This document shows, in pieces, positions 45,001 to 57,080 of a stretch of DNA of 64,000 bases (the first letter of the stretch is position 1; every line of letters starts with the position of its first letter). A program made the translations under genes and the position numbers. The notes under the pieces were generated by a model that worked only from the letters and a program-made list of their open reading frames with translations, searched no databases and had not been told where the DNA came from. The stretch is from positions 1 through 64,000 of the forward strand of contig MOWL01000090.1 in the NCBI GenBank assembly GCA_002110485.1, given 5' to 3'. This DNA comes from Emergomyces orientalis (Eukaryota > Ascomycota > Eurotiomycetes > Onygenales > Ajellomycetaceae).

Positions 45001-46199
45001 CTTTTGCATTTAATGCGGCGCGCGCATAAAGCATACGGCTTCTAACGAAGGTAATAGTTGCCGGGGTATGCAAGACGTTATCAGTGAGTCTTGGGGTTTT
45101 TGCCGCTGTATTTTTTGTGACCTTCTCTGTTGCCCCTTGGGCAAGTTTGGTATGAGGCCTTGAATCCAAAATCTTGAGTTCGGACAGTTGGATTCCTGGA
45201 TGAATTGTCGCCAGTTATTACCAGCGAACGACCAAATAAAAAACGGAATATAGTTCTCACCACTCAATTGATAAAAGCTACCCCTTTTCTCGTCTACCTG
45301 GATAAATATACTGCAGTCCAGGAGTAAATGAAGCATGATCTCTTCACAACTCCTCCCAAGGAGGCCAAGGACATCCGTCCAAGGAGAGTTCTTGAGCGCA
45401 GAGACATTTCTATTTGGATACTGCGGGACAATGCCACGGATTCCTGCCATGGCATCATGTTCATGGTTCGGTCGGCATTGATCAGTTGCCCTCTGAAACC
45501 CATGACAGAGTAAGTGCGGCGGCCTATAGAAAGAGCCGCGATATCTATTAAACAGGCAAAGGATAGCGAAATCCACGATCTGGAGATTACAACATTGATC
45601 TATCAGTTTCTATAGAACGTCTGGAATGCTCTTGGCAGAATGCTTGGTGAACTAGAACCAGCTGTGGATTCAACGGTATTGTTCAAGGAGAATGGGTGTA
45701 TATTTTCCCGAGAAGAAAAGCAGCCACTCACATCTGACTGGGAGGTAGTTGCGCCAATATCAGAACATTCCAGTGAAGAGCGGGCTTGGGACTGAGTGAA
45801 AGCGGCAAATTCTTGCTGTCTGGTGCCACTGATAGCGCCGTTAGGCTCTTTCAGAAGGCCCACTAGGGTTGAATCCAGGATACCAGCAAGGGCCTGGATT
45901 TCTTCCTTGGTTCTCCGGGCCCCCGCGTCGACTTGCTGGGAAGGGAGCGAATTGGGGGTATCGTCAGAGCCATCCTGTTTCTCCAGGCCGAGAGACGCGA
46001 CTTTTCTCCTTCGCGATTTTGACGACAATGGTAGCTGTTCGTAGAGATAAGTCCTGAGTGTTACTATTCGGGGATAGTACAGCGAAAGCACCGGGTGGTA
46101 TGTTGAACCATCCAGGGGTTTATCGTCCCTGACATGTTTCGATGGTGGCAAATCGATCGGGGCGAGGTTTTTCGTTGGCCGTTTTCTTTTCCTCGCCAT
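42034..46199 (-). CDS. TERT: Telomerase reverse transcriptase (TERT), catalytic subunit
   Basis: Six minus-strand exons: 45732-46199, 45261-45579, 44971-45195, 44568-44911, 44058-44510 and 42034-43944. Summed, they give 3720 bases, exactly 1239 codons plus stop. Joins keep frame and restore family tracts: SQSD|IVDFAILC, QLSG|IQLSEL, GLRHI|HVLNRYPD, CPIE|LYQN and GLK|ITCVKWL. The N-terminal TEN-like region has VLSLYYPRIVTLRTYL, LLCHGFQRA and IMLHLLLDCSIFIQV. The RNA-binding domain has ITFVRSRMLYARAALNAKG, MKYIFPRQFGLHNVF and FCRASLLKLVP. Reverse transcriptase motifs: 1 (LLPKSSGARPIVNLRR), A with the first catalytic Asp (FVKLDIQSCFD, near residue 810), B' (TGIPQGSIVSTLLCNFF) and C (LLLRLIDDYLLIT, near 970, Asp-Asp pair). 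An alternative in-frame ATG at 46217 would add six residues. All catalytic residues are present, so the enzyme should be active. Confidence 0.97.
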
Positions 46200-49100
46200 T
46201 ATTTTTCCAGAATCCATAGAATGCCAAATTCTGCCTGTCTGCTGCCTGCTTGTTCAATGTTCCATTGAGAGTTGTTGTTCCACCACTTAAGGGGCAATGG
46301 ATGCAAGGTTTTGATGTGGTGTTACTAAAACAACGCGTTCTGCAAGCTTTTTGGTGGTCGTGGTGTCGCGTCCAACAAACCCCAGCAAGCCAACCAGCAC
46401 CAATCAACCAGAAACGACGGGGTCACCCAACACAGCCGTTGTTTTGTTCAGATTTGCTAAATTCGCACTTCTCCTTCCCATTGATGGCCTTTGATAATTT
46501 GTTTTTCTCTTCTTTGCCAAGTTTAGAGTCACACATCAGCGACCAACTAACTACAAACCAGGGCGATTTCAACCCCGTAGCCTGAATCATGATATCATGA
46601 TTCATCATTGGACGGCTCTCGATGCTCCCTGGCTACCAGTGTGTGTACCAAATCCAGTCCCAGATTATGCCCCACGAAGGAAGATTCCAATGGGAAGACC
46701 CTTGTGAGAATATCGGTTTATCGATCATATCCTGTCGTCAGGGTCGTTTATCAGCGTCACAGTCTGCGGTCCCAGGGCTACAAGAACACCTCATTTTTTG
46801 CTTGCTGCGAATAAACTTCCCGCAAGCGCTAAACCGTGGATCAAGGGGGTTTCGGAAATATTCATCATGCATCGTCTATGGATGCTTCCAGCGACGGATA
46901 ACTTTTTTCTGCGTAACGTGGTAACATCTACGTACAATACACGGAACCCACCAAAATACCCATGTATGTACTGTACATACATGTACTGTACACACTAACA
47001 CGCTGCGGAATCACTTTTAAATTTAAATTTTCCCTTCGCCCTTTTGACAGGAAAGGAACCAGGAGTCAGAAACCCGACCAAGCCATGCGAGCTTTGCAGT
47101 CAATAATAATAACTGGTCCAACCCCCCAACATCTGCATGCATATGTGATTCCCAGCGTTGGGGGCGGCGGCAAACAACCGACCTTTTGCTCCCCTACTCA
47201 AAGTCCAGAGAAATCTTAGATAAAGTGCCTGGTTTGCAGTTACATATCTTCGACTTTCCCAAGTCCAACCCTACCTTTTCGACTCGATAGAGAGGGGGGC
47301 CAAGGGACAGGGGACAGGGGCCATTTTCAATAGTACTTACTACTCAAGAATCTGGGAAAACATGAACATGCCCATCCCTTTGGCAAGTCGACGCAAGCAA
47401 GTTGACGACTAGGAATCTATCTTGGATATACCTAGTTGTGCTCATTATTACAGTCCGAAGGTACCACCCTGTAAAATTTAATACCCACAAGCGGCACTTG
47501 CCGCAAGCGGGAACCCCAGGGATTTTTGTATTTCTTTTTTGTTTGTTTTGTTGTGATCGTGACAACATTTCCAACACTGGAGGACGAATTGGCAGGGTTT
47601 CACTCGCTCCTCCTTTCGCTGTACAGGATCTATTGCTTTCTGATAGCTAATCTGAAACTTGCTTGAAAATCTAGCTCTAATGTTGAATTTCCAGGCCTGA
47701 TATAAGGGAACGTTCAGTTCAATGATGCCTAGTTCAGCAGATCAGGCAGAGAGAGATACCTGCAAACCGCTAAAAATCTGATAACTCTCTTCTCAGGCAG
47801 GTTGTGAATATATATCTTCGCCCCGTTTTATGGAATTATGATTTCCCAGGATATCGGCAGAATAGAAGATCTGACAGCTGGGGGGAAGCTGGTGTATATC
47901 TTATTCCCGAGCAGGTGGGGAGAGAAAGAAGAAGAGTAGTGTGGTTTTATATATTTTGGGTGTCGCCAGACAGGATTAATGCATAGACATGCAGAGTGGT
48001 TATCATACATGTACTGTACACATATATACACGCATGATGTGACAATAATATAAAGGAGGGGTACAGACCAGACGGATAGAGAGGTAGTTGTGTGTAACCC
48101 ACTAATAGAGAGAGTTTCTAGGATGGATGGACAAGAAGAAAGGAATATTATAAACCATTGAGAATGCAGGACTGCCAGTGAGACATTCCTGTGGGTTACA
48201 CCTCAGGAGGGAGAGCCGCAGGGAGGATTACTGGCGTGGTTCTTCAACATTATCCTGCCAGACTACCATTGAGTTGAGTTAAATAACAGATGGTCGGGAG
48301 AAGAAAGAAAAGACTTGGTATAGGAGTTATATATACATGGACGAGAATCAGCTAGCTATCCTGAAACATTGTTGGATAATTATCCTGCTCACTTTATTTT
48401 TGGAGTAGCACAATTAAAGAGATCGAACAGAAATTTTCGAGACAAAGCAGCTGGAAAAGCTAAATATCTAAGCTAAGTAAGAAAAGTCAATAACATTAAA
48501 TAAATGGCGCTTTGTTGGCTTGACGTCTTTGAGGCCGTTTTCGCGAATCTCAAGCAAACGGCTTGGTTGGGGGCTGCTATTAATATCATTGCTGCGAAGG
48601 TTTGTGTTGACCTCGCGCGCTTAGTATCTGGTCTCACCACCTAGGGACCTAGGTAGTTTGTAACGGACGAACTGCACCATATCTTTTGTCATAACTAGAT
48701 TTGCGTTGGAGTTTGGGTGTGTTTCAGGGCAATGTGCCTCAAGGGACGGAAGAGGAAGTGCTGTGTTGGCGGAGCAGCAGCCCTTCGAAAAATAATAGAG
48801 AAAACAAGAGAGAGAACCGAATACGAAACACAGAAGAAAAAAAGAAGATTGCGAGACGAGCAAGATCGGCTTCAAGTTTGTGAGTCGTGCACTATAAGTA
48901 GATTCTCTCAAGTTTATGCTTCCCGCCTGTCGGCGCCTCACGCCCCAAGGACGGTGATCCGCCCCATGGATATCCTTATGGCTGATAGCCAAACTGTTGA
49001 TCATTTCATCATTAACTATTATTAACTTAATGTTAGACCACATTGTTTTTGCTGCTGATGGTATTCATGGTATTCGCGGTATTTATGGAAGCGCGGTGGT

Positions 49101-51030
49101 AATGCTGCACAGAATACGGAGTAGTCTGAATTCTCTTCTTCTTTGTTCTGTGGAGCTATTTTAATTATCCATTATCTGGCCAGGGGTGTGGCTGGGTCTC
49201 AATTGTTCAATAACTTTAATTCCAGTAACTATTCCTATATGTTTGTTGCTTCGTTCCTTTTTTTTTTAGGATAATAACTAATACAAATGTGCAAAAAGTA
49301 GGTAAGGAGTTTATATATCTAGATAGATAATTATGCCTAGTACATGTATTGTACATATATCAGAGATCTCTAACGTTCCCCCTACCAGATGGCTGGACGG
49401 AGACTCGAGAGTGCCTCTGGTAATAAGAGTAAAAGGACTCCGTAAATAGAGTTGAAGAAATAGAGTTGAAGAAGTGAGTCCTTGAGGCCCCTATTTTCCC
49501 TGGGACTGATATCATCCCGCCGAATTCCCCAGAGACAACACATAATATAGGTACGGTACCTGCTTTCAAGCCCAGACTGTTCCAAATTGACTGTTATCTC
49601 CTCCTCCTCCCCCTCCTCCTATCACAAATACTAGATTCTTTTATCGTCGTCATCATCGATTACAATAAACCACCACCCCCAAAGACTTCACCCTCTCCCA
49701 CACTCACCTCTCACTCTCCAACGGCTCCCAGTGCCATTTACCAAACTCTGCCACTTCTTCCCCCACATCTCCCAAGCGAAGCAGCCCAAGTCAGTCCGTC
49801 AGTCCGTCAGTCCGTCAGGCTCTCTCTCTCTGTCTATCTCTCAGGCACAAACCATCCCACTAATATTTTTTATTTTTATTTTTTTTAATTTTTTAGTTGC
49901 TTGATCTGTTGCAGTTTGTGTTGTTGTTGGTATGTTGGCCGAATGAGAAGCCTGGATCTCCGCCGCCTTCTCCTTCTCCCGCGTTAGTTGCATAAATGGT
50001 TGGAGGCATCGACGTGACCAATAACTAGTTAAACTAACTAACCCACCCCATCTCCATCTCCAGCGACTCCGTGACCGCCATCTATCCATCCATCCATATC
50101 TCATCCTCTCATCCTCTTCGATCATTGACAATTTTCTTCATCATCCAGTCGCAACTTTCCCTTCCTTGATTCGCCTGTTCGTCCAACTTCACCACGTCGC
50201 TCGCTGGAATTCTTACGTTTCTCTCGCCTCTCACCGTTTCCGCTGGCATTGCTGTTGCATCATTGGCGCTCTTCCCACTCCCCTCTTCCCTCTTCCCCTC
50301 TGATATAACATTCTCTATCATTACCTCTCTCGTTGCTGGCGGCTTGTTCCGTGTCTGGCTTCTCTAGGCCCCTGTCAGCGTGATAAAAAAAATAGTTAAA
50401 AAAAGGTAAGCATGAGTAACGAATAATAATAAACGCCTGCATGCCTGTTGTTTTGCGCTGCTCTAAACCTTGTCTGTTTCGTCCATCCTCCAGCCCTTTT
50501 ATTAGTATGATTATTACTTACTCTCCCACCCAAAGCCTCTCGTTTATTATTAGGGTACTTCTATCAAGATTACTTCTCATCAAACGGCGTCTTACCCGAT
50601 CCCAAGACCTCATTAAACTCCCAGGACGACTGGGACCTGGAACTCCCGCTAGCAGGCTCTTATCGTCGGGGGGGGGGGGTTGTTTTTTGGTGGAGGAATT
50701 GGGACACCTCAACATCAACATGCCTCGTTCTCCGCTTCAGCCAACAAGATGAACTGACACCTGAAATCCCTGGTCATCCACCCTGCCACGTCGTGACGCT
50801 GGACAGCCTGTCTCTCCCTCTTCTCATCCGAAAGCTGTTTTACCCTAATTTCCTCCCTATCCGACCCGCTCCTCGTCGTCCTGTACACTCAGGTCACTCA
50901 GCTCGGCTCAGACCAAACGAAGAGTTCGTTGCTTTTTTAGCCCTCACGCTTTTTTATTATTTATTTTTTTAAAAAGATTTTTAAATTACTTTTTATTCTT
51001 GGTAATGCTCCTAGTCGGGCTACGCGCAAG
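46200..51030. other. Long intergenic stretch between TERT and the RhoGEF gene
   Basis: 4.8 kb between divergent genes. It has only small frames. The half nearest the RhoGEF gene is strongly pyrimidine-rich with short repeats (CAGTCCGT units at 49792-49818, a run of ten or more G near 50671). An AAAAGGTAAGCATGAG donor-like site at about 50404 suggests that a 5' leader with an intron extends far upstream of the RhoGEF start. A noncoding transcript cannot be excluded. Confidence 0.5.
49792..49818. repeat. (CAGTCCGT)n tandem repeat, three units
   Basis: Three perfect 8-base units plus CAG lie inside the pyrimidine-rich leader region upstream of the RhoGEF gene. Confidence 0.85.
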
Positions 51031-54000
51031 ATGCCTGCTAATGAGGTGGAACACAATTATGATTCCTTGAATCACCATCTTCATTCCTTCCACCATTCGG
51101 GCCCAAATCCACAATCCCCTTCAGTAAACACTCTGGAGGCGGAGAGCTCTGATCGGGAGTTTGACAATAACGAACTCGCCCACCCTTTGTCACCCTTGTC
51201 GTCTCGTCTCCCACTACTTCCTGCGACCACCTACAGACCCCCTGGTCCTTCTACATCTCCTCGACAGCTGTCACTCACCACGAATTTTACAGACCTAAAT
51301 TTCAGACGGCATCACCCCACGAGCGATGAGGCCTCTCCCGATCCCCGCGAATTTTACCTACAATACAATGACCCCTTTAGTGGTGATGGCCACACTGCCT
51401 TCGATGGGAATATGACTTCCGCTTCATATACGAGAAAATCGAACGCCTCGCCTGGCGATTATCTCAACTCCTCACCAACATCCCACCGCCCTCCTTTCTC
51501 TTCTCGTGCTCGCCCATACCGCGCAACTTCCTCGTCTAATTTCCCGCAAGCAGTCCTCTTCAATCCGTCACGACCTGGCTCAGTCAACTCCTCTGTGCCG
51601 AGAAACCAACAGCAGAGGCAATCGTCGTTGAAAGAGCTGGTGGATAAGTTTAACCAAAATTTTGACCAGGTTCCCCCGAGGCCACCGGATTCTCTTGCGT
51701 CTTCGAGGGACGGGAGTCCTGCTCGTCAGAGCGGTGCACGCTCTCGTTCCGGTAGTACGCAACAACAATTCCAAAAGGGGAACCGTGAGAGGGCAGATTT
51801 TCGATCCCCTCCTCGACCTCGACACGCAGGACGGCACAGCCAGTCTTCAATAAGCGTAAACGACACCGCATCTCATTCTTTCGGATCACCTCCAGCCAGG
51901 CGACCTCTGTTTGGTGAAATCATACCTACTCACCAACCTGCTGTTCATGACCGCGATACTGCGTCGCCTCGCTGGCGAAGAGGCTCGGATGGTAGCATGC
52001 ACATGCCGAATCCGATGTTTGTCGATTTACCCGTAGAACCAGACAGTGCTCTCTCTCCAACATCACCAACCGCATGGTATCTCGGATACCCTTCACCCTT
52101 GGACACCTTGAATACGACAAAACGCCCCGTTACTCATCGGAGATCTCGAAGCGAGTTAGCGACGAAACCTTCCACCACTATTTCTACTATGACTCCTGAT
52201 GTAGCTGACCAAAACATGGGTATCACAATCAACAAAGTCGGCCTACAGGCGGCACCCACCAATAGAACCCGGCCCAAATCAAACTCACAATCACGTATCC
52301 CACTCTCAACTCGCCGCTTCAGCCAAGCTTCCGACTCTGGTGGTTCCGCGCCTTCCACAAGAGCGAATTCAGCCATGGATAGACACAATGTGCAGACACC
52401 TTCCACAAGAGCGAATTCAGCCATGGACAGACATAACGTTCAAATAACTCTTCCCCCCAAGGGCATGAGCGCGCTTCCCAAACGATCCCCTAGAAATTCC
52501 CTCAATTCCAAAACATCACCTGCCACCTTGAAAGTAACATCACCTGCCACCTTGAAAGTAACATCACCTGCACGACATAATCGCGGCCAGATGTCTCACC
52601 TCACCCCCGACAAAAGCCCAACACTTAATGCTTACATATCTGCTCCACCTCCGAAAAAATCTCCCCCACTTCGAAGCTCGAGACCCCGCCAACCAGTGTC
52701 ATCGGCGACCACTTCTGCGTCGCGTGCGAGAGTAGTAGATAGGGTTTCCAGTCTACAAAGCCAGTCTAATACGTCCACGAGGGATTCCAGGCCTTCGAGG
52801 GCGAAATCAAGACGACTTCCGGAACTGGGGAATGTTGATTTTGCCGCCCGACGACAGAAAATCCAGCAGGCGTTTAATAAGACTGTGGAGGAAAATGCGA
52901 AAAGGGAAGAGCGTGCGGTTCAGCGGCGTCAGTCAGTTAGGGAAAAAGCTGCGGGTGATGAGGATAAAACCCTACAGCCGGTGCCCGGAGAAGAAACTCA
53001 AACAGAGCCACATCCCAACAAAAGGAACGACCGATTGCCTGTCTCGATTGAAAGTCGACCAGACACTCCTGATATTGGAGATGAGCAAGAGACATTCGTT
53101 ACACCCAATGAAGGACGCTCCCCAGACATGGTCGACATGGTCGGGGAGCATCTCGAAACGGGCCGCTGTGTAAAATTCGATGCGGATAACAACAGCCCCT
53201 CGGCTATGGAACTCGTCGAGAAGTCTATCAGCAAACTAGATATCCCCCGATGCCAAACGCCGTGTTCTGACGTTGCTCCAGCTTCTGCAGTGACAGTGGG
53301 TACCGACATTACCACGTTTGATCAGGAGCCACAAACAGATTTTCCGCAACCATCCTCTGAGCACCACCGAACTGTGCTCAGTCAAATCATGCAGATGCGA
53401 GAATCCAGCCCCAGCAGCTCCGCTTCGTCTGATTCTTACTCCGAAAGGGACGATAAGGAATCCATCCAGATCATGCTTCGGCGGAGTCGCTACTTCGACG
53501 AATCACAGTACAATAGTAGTGACAACCTAGACATCTGTGAGGTCCCAGACGATTTCAGGAGCGATGTGGACCGTCATCGCTGGAGCATGAGCTCCTGGAA
53601 CTCCTCCATTCAGGATCGACAGTCGGTTGACGGGCCGCTGGGACGGATCACGGAAAACTCACCGGAGACCGATCCTCATACCTCCATGCCCACTGGCGAA
53701 ACTAGTCGAACTCCGCAGCCCCTGCTTTCACAACCGCGCGCCGATTCCCCTACGACTGGAAAAATTGCAATTCAACAGGATACTCGTGATCACCCGAGCG
53801 AGCCCACTGCTCACAATGTTCGATATACTACGCATATGATGCAGCAGTATCCTGATTTAGCCAAGCAGGGCGGCTGGAACTCAAAACGCGTAACCCAACT
53901 CTTCCTGCAGGAGCTTGGGTTTGAGGGATCGCATTTGCTCAAGTCTGATTTTGGGGTTGCAACACGAGTCCAGACGAGCCGTCCTTCCTCACGGGGTGAT

Positions 54001-57000
54001 GATGCCCAGAAAAATGACGGCCTAAGCGAGGACCCTATTATGGTGCCCGAGTCTAGAAATGTTCCAAAATCGGAGTACGTCCAGCACCGGGCGAGTTTGA
54101 ACTTCAGAGAAGATTGGGAGAAAGCTTCTCCATCAGTGGCGGATTGGATGCACTTGGCGGCATCAGAAGAAAGCTCAACAAATTCACCCAACGCTGTTCG
54201 TGAAGGAGCAGAAACGCCGCGGCTCTCTACTACAGGGCCGAAATTTTCGACCGAAAAGGAAACTGTGGAAGGATTAGGTCTGTCGATTCATGTTCAGTCT
54301 CCTCAAGATGACGATTCACCTACCATTCCCCCGCCTCCTTTACCCAACCACTCGCCTCCGCCCATTCCCATGTCTTCAAGCTCCCTTGCTGAGCAACTTC
54401 CCGAAACAACGTTACATCCACCTGTACAATCGTCTCCAAGTATATACTCGAATAACCCGCCGTCCACCATTCCGCCCAGCGTCCCACATATCCCACCTGT
54501 AGACCATGTACCTTCCGCACGAAGTAGTGAAGAATCATCTCTTCACCACGCCGGTTTGACACCATCTCCACAAACACTGGCGTCATCATCTACATCACAC
54601 GAACACTCGAGCGTGGATCAACATAGTGTTGAGGTTCCAGCAAAGAAGTCGTCTCCTTCCCCCGAACAACGCCGCCTCAAAAAGCGAAAGCATGTCATCA
54701 AGGAGCTTGTTGATACCGAGCACACTTTCGGCCAGGACATGACGGTTGTCGTCGATATTTATAAGGGAACTTCTAGTTCATGTTTGGATTTGTCTCAGGA
54801 TGACATAAAAACGTTATTTGGAAACTCCGACCAAGTCGTGCAATTTTCGATGGACTTTCAGGATTCTCTGAAACGTGCCGCAAAGAGTGTTTACGTATTA
54901 CCACAGTCCCACCGATGGAAGAGCAAGCGTGGCAATAGGTCTACGCAGATGAACGGTTCCACGGCAGAGAATCAAACCAATCCCTCGGAAACTTCAGATG
55001 ATGAAAAGGACCGACAAACTTCGATTGGCCAAGTTTTCGTGGAACACATCGAACGGATGGAAAAAGTATATTCTGAATACCTGCGGAACCATGATGCGGC
55101 TAACCGGACGCTCGAGGCCCTTATGCGGAAGAATAATGTCAATATATGGCTGAAGGAGTGTCGGGACTGGGCAGTCGACTTGACATCCGCATGGAACTTG
55201 GATTCCTTACTTGTGAAGCCGGTTCAGCGCATTGTCAAGTACCCACTCCTGCTAACAGAACTGCTCAGCGCGACTCCTCCAGACCATCCAGACCACGCTG
55301 CCTTGACGAATGCGCTGCGCGAAACGACCAGCATATCTGTAAGGATCAACGACATGAAGAAACGGGCCGATGTGGTTGGACAGATCGTTAGCGGACGGAA
55401 GCGCAAGGAATCAGACGTACGGACAGGGCTCTCGAAAGCATTCGGGCGGCGCACGGAGAAAATAAAGGCTCATGTTGGCATCACGGACGTTTTTGCTGAT
55501 AAGGAATTTACCGTACTTTCTCAGCGCTTTGGAGACAATTTCTTCCAGCTCCAATTGATCATGCGGGATGTGGAGCTTTATACTACCGAGGTGCAAACCT
55601 CCATCAAGAAGTTTCATGATTATGTCCTTGCGATTGAGTCGTATATTAATGTTGCGCCATCGAATTACCCTGAGTTGGAAAGTAAATGGTGTCGGTTCAG
55701 GCTTGCTGTGAAAGATGTCCTGACTGTGGCACTAGTTGATCATGTAAGTTTATCGCGGGCCTTCGGTTGATTAAGGTTTTAAACCTATTTATTTATTTAC
55801 TTTTCGTCATCTAGGTTTCCGCCGTCAGGAAAAGCGTGATTCTCCCCATGATCACGGTCCTGAAGTTGCACGATGGCCCTCAGCGGGTGATGCAGAAACG
55901 GAACAAACGACTGATGGATTATGTCCGATACAAAACATTCAAGGAACGCGGTGACAAAGCAGACAAAAAGACCACCGAGCAAGGAGAACAATTCATAGCT
56001 TTGAATGTGACACTTAAGGAGGAGCTGCCAAAACTTTTCGCCCTTACTGGGAAGCTGACAGATGCGTGTCTGCATAACTTTGTGGAGCTTCAAAAGACTT
56101 GGCTAAGCTTGATACAGAAGCGACTTGGGTATATTTTCGAGCGGACGACCCTCCAGGACCTGGAGCAAATCAAGGCCGATTGGTCTGCGGATTTCTCCTT
56201 CAGCGATGCTCAGCTCTTGTCTTTGGGTATTTGTAACGGATCGATTCTTGCAGACGTCGCCAATGTGGCTGGGTTCAGTTCACCTTCAGCCTCAAATGGG
56301 GCAGACGGGTCATCGTCGTCCCGCAGACCCTCGACAGTTAACAGCACGAGCATTCACAATGTCAATACTAATCGAGCAGCTTCCCTCGAGCAGGGTAATT
56401 CCCCAAAGATTTCCCATGAGTTCGGCATCGGTACCCCTGGCAGTTTCATGCAGTCTCCCCAAGCCGACGGCTTTACCCAACAGCACAATGGGTCTCAGGT
56501 ATTCTCAAATGGACGAGTGCGCACCAACTCTGGATTTTCCGGTCGCGCCTCCGGTGTATCGGACGTGTCGAACGGGCCAGTTCTACCCTCCATGACATCG
56601 CTGATGAATTCTGGTGGGGCCAGCGCCGGCCGGTCCTCCGACGCCTCTCCGTCACTGCCACAACTCTCACTCGATACCCCAATGCTGCAAGATTTCCTTG
56701 CCGATCCGCTAATGGCAGTACATAACCGCGGCGCCCCGCCTGACCCATCCCTCCACCCCTCCTCTCCCACCGTTGCGCGATCTGGCAGCTTTTTTTCGTC
56801 GGCAATGCCCATGAACGAATCACCTCGAACGGCGACCCCTGTTCCCGACGAAGAACAACACAAAGATCCTGCAGTTCTGTTCCCAGTGGCGAGCTTGTTT
56901 GAATTTAACATCGACCGTGCACGTCGGGAGGCGGGGTATCCGTACCTGACATATGTCGCTGGTGAGATATTCGATGTCATTGGCGAGAAAGGCGATTTGT

Positions 57001-57080
57001 GGCTAGCGCGAAACCAGGACGATCCGACACATCAAGTTGGGTGGATATGGACTAAACATTTTTCGAAACTTGCTGGATAG
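51031..57080 (+). CDS. DH-BAR-SH3 Rho guanine nucleotide exchange factor (Tuba/DNMBP-like)
   Basis: Exon 1 is 51031-55743 and exon 2 55815-57080, with a 71-bp intron (GTAAGT/ATCTAG, phase 0) giving LVDH|VSAVRKS; 1992 aa. The first 1200 residues are disordered (Ser/Pro/Arg-rich). The Dbl homology domain begins near 1214 (RRLKKRKHVIKELVDTEHTF) and has the conserved third region LLVKPVQRIVKYPLLLTELL near 1392. A BAR domain follows, about 1465-1720 (KAFGRRTEKIKAHVGI, then FGDNFFQLQLIMRDVELY). The last 65 residues, VASLFEFNIDRARREAGYPY through VGWIWTKHFSKL, form an SH3 domain. The protein would activate a Rho GTPase (Cdc42 is the usual partner of Tuba-type GEFs; here inference) at curved membranes or sites of growth. 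Two in-frame tandem repeats lie in the disordered region (52351-52446 and 52513-52584). Confidence 0.92.
52351..52446 (+). repeat. 48-bp in-frame tandem duplication inside the RhoGEF gene
   Basis: Two near-perfect copies start at 52351 and 52399, each encoding the 16-residue unit PSTRANSAMDRHNVQT. They differ by a few transitions (GGATAG/GGACAG, CACAAT/CATAAC). Confidence 0.9.
52513..52584 (+). repeat. 24-bp in-frame tandem repeat inside the RhoGEF gene
   Basis: Two identical copies of the unit encoding SPATLKVT start at 52513 and 52537, with a partial third (SPA) from 52561. Confidence 0.9.
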
